DNA from: Gammaproteobacteria bacterium
GTDB taxonomy: Bacteria; Pseudomonadota; Gammaproteobacteria; Arenicellales; JAHEKD01
Reading direction: 5' to 3'
Length of the DNA: 7,422 nucleotides
Assembly: GCA_024638545.1 (NCBI GenBank)
Contig: JAHEKD010000113.1
Span: 1-7,422 of the forward strand
Shown: positions 5,950 through 7,422 of the stretch, piece after piece
Layout of the letters: the number at the start of each line of letters is the position of its first letter
How positions within the stretch are numbered: position 1 is the stretch's first letter
Translations under genes and position numbers: made by a program
Notes under the pieces: model-generated
Databases searched by the model: none
What the model was told of the DNA's origin: nothing
The model's input: only the letters and a program-made list of their open reading frames with translations

Positions 5950-5953
5950 AGGA
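5950..5953 (+). promoter_or_regulatory. Shine-Dalgarno that sets the coxB start
   Basis: AGGA lies six bases before the ATG at 5960. An earlier in-frame ATG at 5921 has no ribosome site, overlaps the DUF2244 gene and would add 13 residues ahead of the signal peptide, so the start at 5960 is preferred. The next codon (5963) is also ATG, at nine-base spacing. Confidence 0.75.
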
Positions 5954-5959
5954 TCAAAT

Positions 5960-6835
5960 ATGATGGATAAATCCTTAAAAGTAAGACCAACCGGAAGACT
6001 CATTGGCCAGGTAAGTGCCGCATTAGGGTTGCTTTTTTCAGCAGGCAGCGCTACGGCCGAATACGCGCTGAATTTAACCGAGCCGGTCACCTCCACAGCG
6101 CGCGAGATACTCACACTGCATAATCTGATACTGCTTATTTGCCTGGTCATTTTCGTGGTGGTGTTCGGCGTGATGTTTTACTCGATATATGCGCACCGTA
6201 AAAGTAGGGGCGCCAAGGCGGCAAGCTTTCATCACAGCACGGTTCTTGAAATTCTCTGGACTGCTGTACCTGTGATCATACTGTTTGCGATTGCGATCCC
6301 ATCCACTGCAACGCTAATCCGGATGGAGGATACGACCAAAGCCGATATGACCTTGAAAATTACCGGATATCAGTGGTTCTGGGAGTATGAGTATTTGGAA
6401 GACGGTGTGAATTTTTTCAGCAAATTGTCAACACCTCGTGCCCAGATTGAGGGCCGTGAGGAAAAGGGTGAGAACTACCTGCTTGAAGTTGACCGTGAAG
6501 TGGTATTACCCATTAACAAGAAAATTCGATTTCTGATTTCAGGCGCTGACGTAATTCACGCATGGTGGGTGCCGCAGCTAGGCGTAAAGAAAGATGCCAT
6601 ACCCGGTTACCTGAGCGAATTCTGGGTCAGAATAGATGAGCCCGGTACCTATACGGGACAGTGTGCAGAGTTGTGCGGCAAGGATCACGGCTTTATGCCC
6701 ATAGTGGTGAGGGCCGTTACTGAGGAGGAGTATGCACAATGGGTGGCTGAAAATCAGAGTGTACAGCAGGAAACCGCCCGGATTGAGCAGGAGAGCGATC
6801 CTGCAAACGATGCGCCCAGCATCGCGACTAACTAA
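5960..6835 (+). CDS. coxB: Cytochrome c oxidase subunit II (aa3 type), CuA protein
   Basis: Subunit II takes electrons from cytochrome c at its binuclear CuA centre and passes them to subunit I. The product from this start has 291 residues. A signal peptide, MMDKSLKVRPTGRLIGQVSAALGLLFSAGSATA, probably ends at A33. Two membrane helices follow at about 55-77 and 94-120. The periplasmic cupredoxin domain starts with TGYQWFWEYEY, the aromatic stretch involved in electron entry. All CuA ligands are present: H200 in ADVIHAWWVP, then CAELCGKDHGFM giving C235, the E237 backbone, C239, H243 and M246. There is no C-terminal cytochrome c domain, so this is a plain aa3-type rather than a caa3 subunit. 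It lies 28 bases after the DUF2244 gene and 17 bases before coxA, clearly one operon. Also known as ctaC. Confidence 0.96.
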   Translation: MMDKSLKVRPTGRLIGQVSAALGLLFSAGSATAEYALNLTEPVTSTAREILTLHNLILLICLVIFVVVFGVMFYSIYAHRKSRGAKAASFHHSTVLEILWTAVPVIILFAIAIPSTATLIRMEDTTKADMTLKITGYQWFWEYEYLEDGVNFFSKLSTPRAQIEGREEKGENYLLEVDREVVLPINKKIRFLISGADVIHAWWVPQLGVKKDAIPGYLSEFWVRIDEPGTYTGQCAELCGKDHGFMPIVVRAVTEEEYAQWVAENQSVQQETARIEQESDPANDAPSIATN

Positions 6836-6840
6836 TTTTA

Positions 6841-6845
6841 AGGAG
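6841..6845 (+). promoter_or_regulatory. Shine-Dalgarno of coxA
   Basis: AGGAG seven bases before the ATG at 6853 is a strong ribosome-binding site and fixes the coxA start. Confidence 0.85.
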
Positions 6846-6852
6846 ATCAGTA

Positions 6853-7422
6853 ATGTCTACAGCAGCTGAGCATCATCACGATGATCACCACCACGGGCCA
6901 AGCAGCGGCCTGATGCGCTGGGTAACCACCACTAACCATAAAGATATTGGCACAATGTACCTTATCTTCTCGCTGGTCATGTTTATGGTCGGTGGTTTTA
7001 TGGCCCTGATTATTCGGGCGGAGCTTTTTGTTCCCGGACTGCAGCTGGTTGATCCGCACTTTTTCAACCAGATGACCACCATGCACGCCCTGATTATGGT
7101 ATTCGGTGCGATCATGCCGGGCATGGTTGGCTTTGCCAACTGGCAGATCCCGCTGATGATCGGTGCGCCGGATATGGCACTGCCGCGCCTGAACAACTGG
7201 AGTTTCTGGATTCTTCCTTTTGCCTTTACCCTGATTCTGTCAGGTTTGTTTTTCTTCGGCGGCGGACCCGCAAGCGGCTGGACGCTTTACGCACCGTTGA
7301 CATTACAGGGCGGAATTGGTGTTGACCTCACCATTTTTGCGATCCACATGATGGGCATTTCATCCATTATGGGCGCAATCAATGTCATCGTGACGGTGTT
7401 AAACATGCGTGCGCCGGGCATG
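6853..7422 (+). CDS. coxA: Cytochrome c oxidase subunit I, N-terminal 190 residues (cut by window edge)
   Basis: Subunit I of the heme-copper oxidase reduces oxygen to water at its heme a3-CuB centre and pumps protons. Only the first 190 codons are present, in an open frame to the right edge. Landmarks are TTTNHKDIGTMYLIF (25-39), TTMHALIMVFG (75-85) with H78 as the expected low-spin heme a ligand, and NWQIPLMIGAPDMALPRLNN (96-115). In that block D107 corresponds to the D-channel entry aspartate and N114 to its asparagine partner. GGGPASGWTLYAPLT (136-150) and FAIHMMGISSIMGAINVIVT (162-181) follow. About four of the usual twelve helices are covered; the CuB and heme a3 ligands lie beyond the window. 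The residue after H78 is alanine where glycine is common. The N-terminus carries HHHDDHHH (7-14), a histidine-rich head of unproven role. Also known as ctaD. Identity is not in doubt. Confidence 0.96.
   Translation, partial: MSTAAEHHHDDHHHGPSSGLMRWVTTTNHKDIGTMYLIFSLVMFMVGGFMALIIRAELFVPGLQLVDPHFFNQMTTMHALIMVFGAIMPGMVGFANWQIPLMIGAPDMALPRLNNWSFWILPFAFTLILSGLFFFGGGPASGWTLYAPLTLQGGIGVDLTIFAIHMMGISSIMGAINVIVTVLNMRAPGM

Noticed and set aside
5921..5959. Upstream in-frame ATG for coxB
   Set aside because: No ribosome site, overlap with the DUF2244 gene, and it would put 13 residues before the signal peptide; AGGA at 5950-5953 supports the start at 5960.
6847..7196. Two minus-strand open frames over the start of coxA
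   Set aside because: Both are antisense to coxA, which has a strong ribosome site and clear heme-copper oxidase motifs; the His-rich coding there makes long open frames on the other strand.

Overview
The window looks like ordinary chromosomal DNA of a gammaproteobacterium. The supporting signs are a pilA-pilB-pilC-pilD order with a PilA-type pilin, an aa3-type cytochrome oxidase operon opening with coxB then coxA and preceded by a DUF2244 membrane protein, and E. coli-like promoter and ribosome-binding signals. The taxonomic call is inference from gene content and protein style; no rRNA or other marker gene is present. I see no transposase, phage gene, integrase, CRISPR array, tRNA or rRNA.

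There are two blocks, divergently transcribed from an AT-rich gap at 5295-5391. The left block (1-5294) is entirely on the minus strand. Read in transcription order it holds comF (a phosphoribosyltransferase-like protein linked to DNA uptake), the major pilin pilA, the extension ATPase pilB, the inner-membrane platform pilC, the prepilin peptidase pilD, and the start of an ABC-2-type exporter ATPase that runs off the left edge. pilB and pilC overlap by 4 bases. pilA and pilB are separated by 15 bases with no terminator. PilD would cleave and methylate PilA, and PilB and PilC would polymerise it. The neighbouring comF suggests, but does not prove, a role for the pilus in natural transformation. 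The retraction ATPase PilT and the secretin PilQ are not in this window.

The right block (5392-7422) is on the plus strand: a DUF2244 membrane protein, coxB (subunit II with a complete CuA site) and the first 190 codons of coxA (subunit I), which runs off the right edge.

Coding density is high, and no gene-free stretch exceeds about 100 bases. I do not see a clearly new biological system. The points most worth checking are small: a perfect 8-bp GC-rich hairpin at the 3' end of pilA just before a pilB start with no Shine-Dalgarno; a small hairpin around the pilA ribosome-binding site; a run of ten A in pilD between the two zinc-type CxxC pairs; and substitutions in otherwise conserved motifs of PilB (after the His box) and ComF (PRPP loop).
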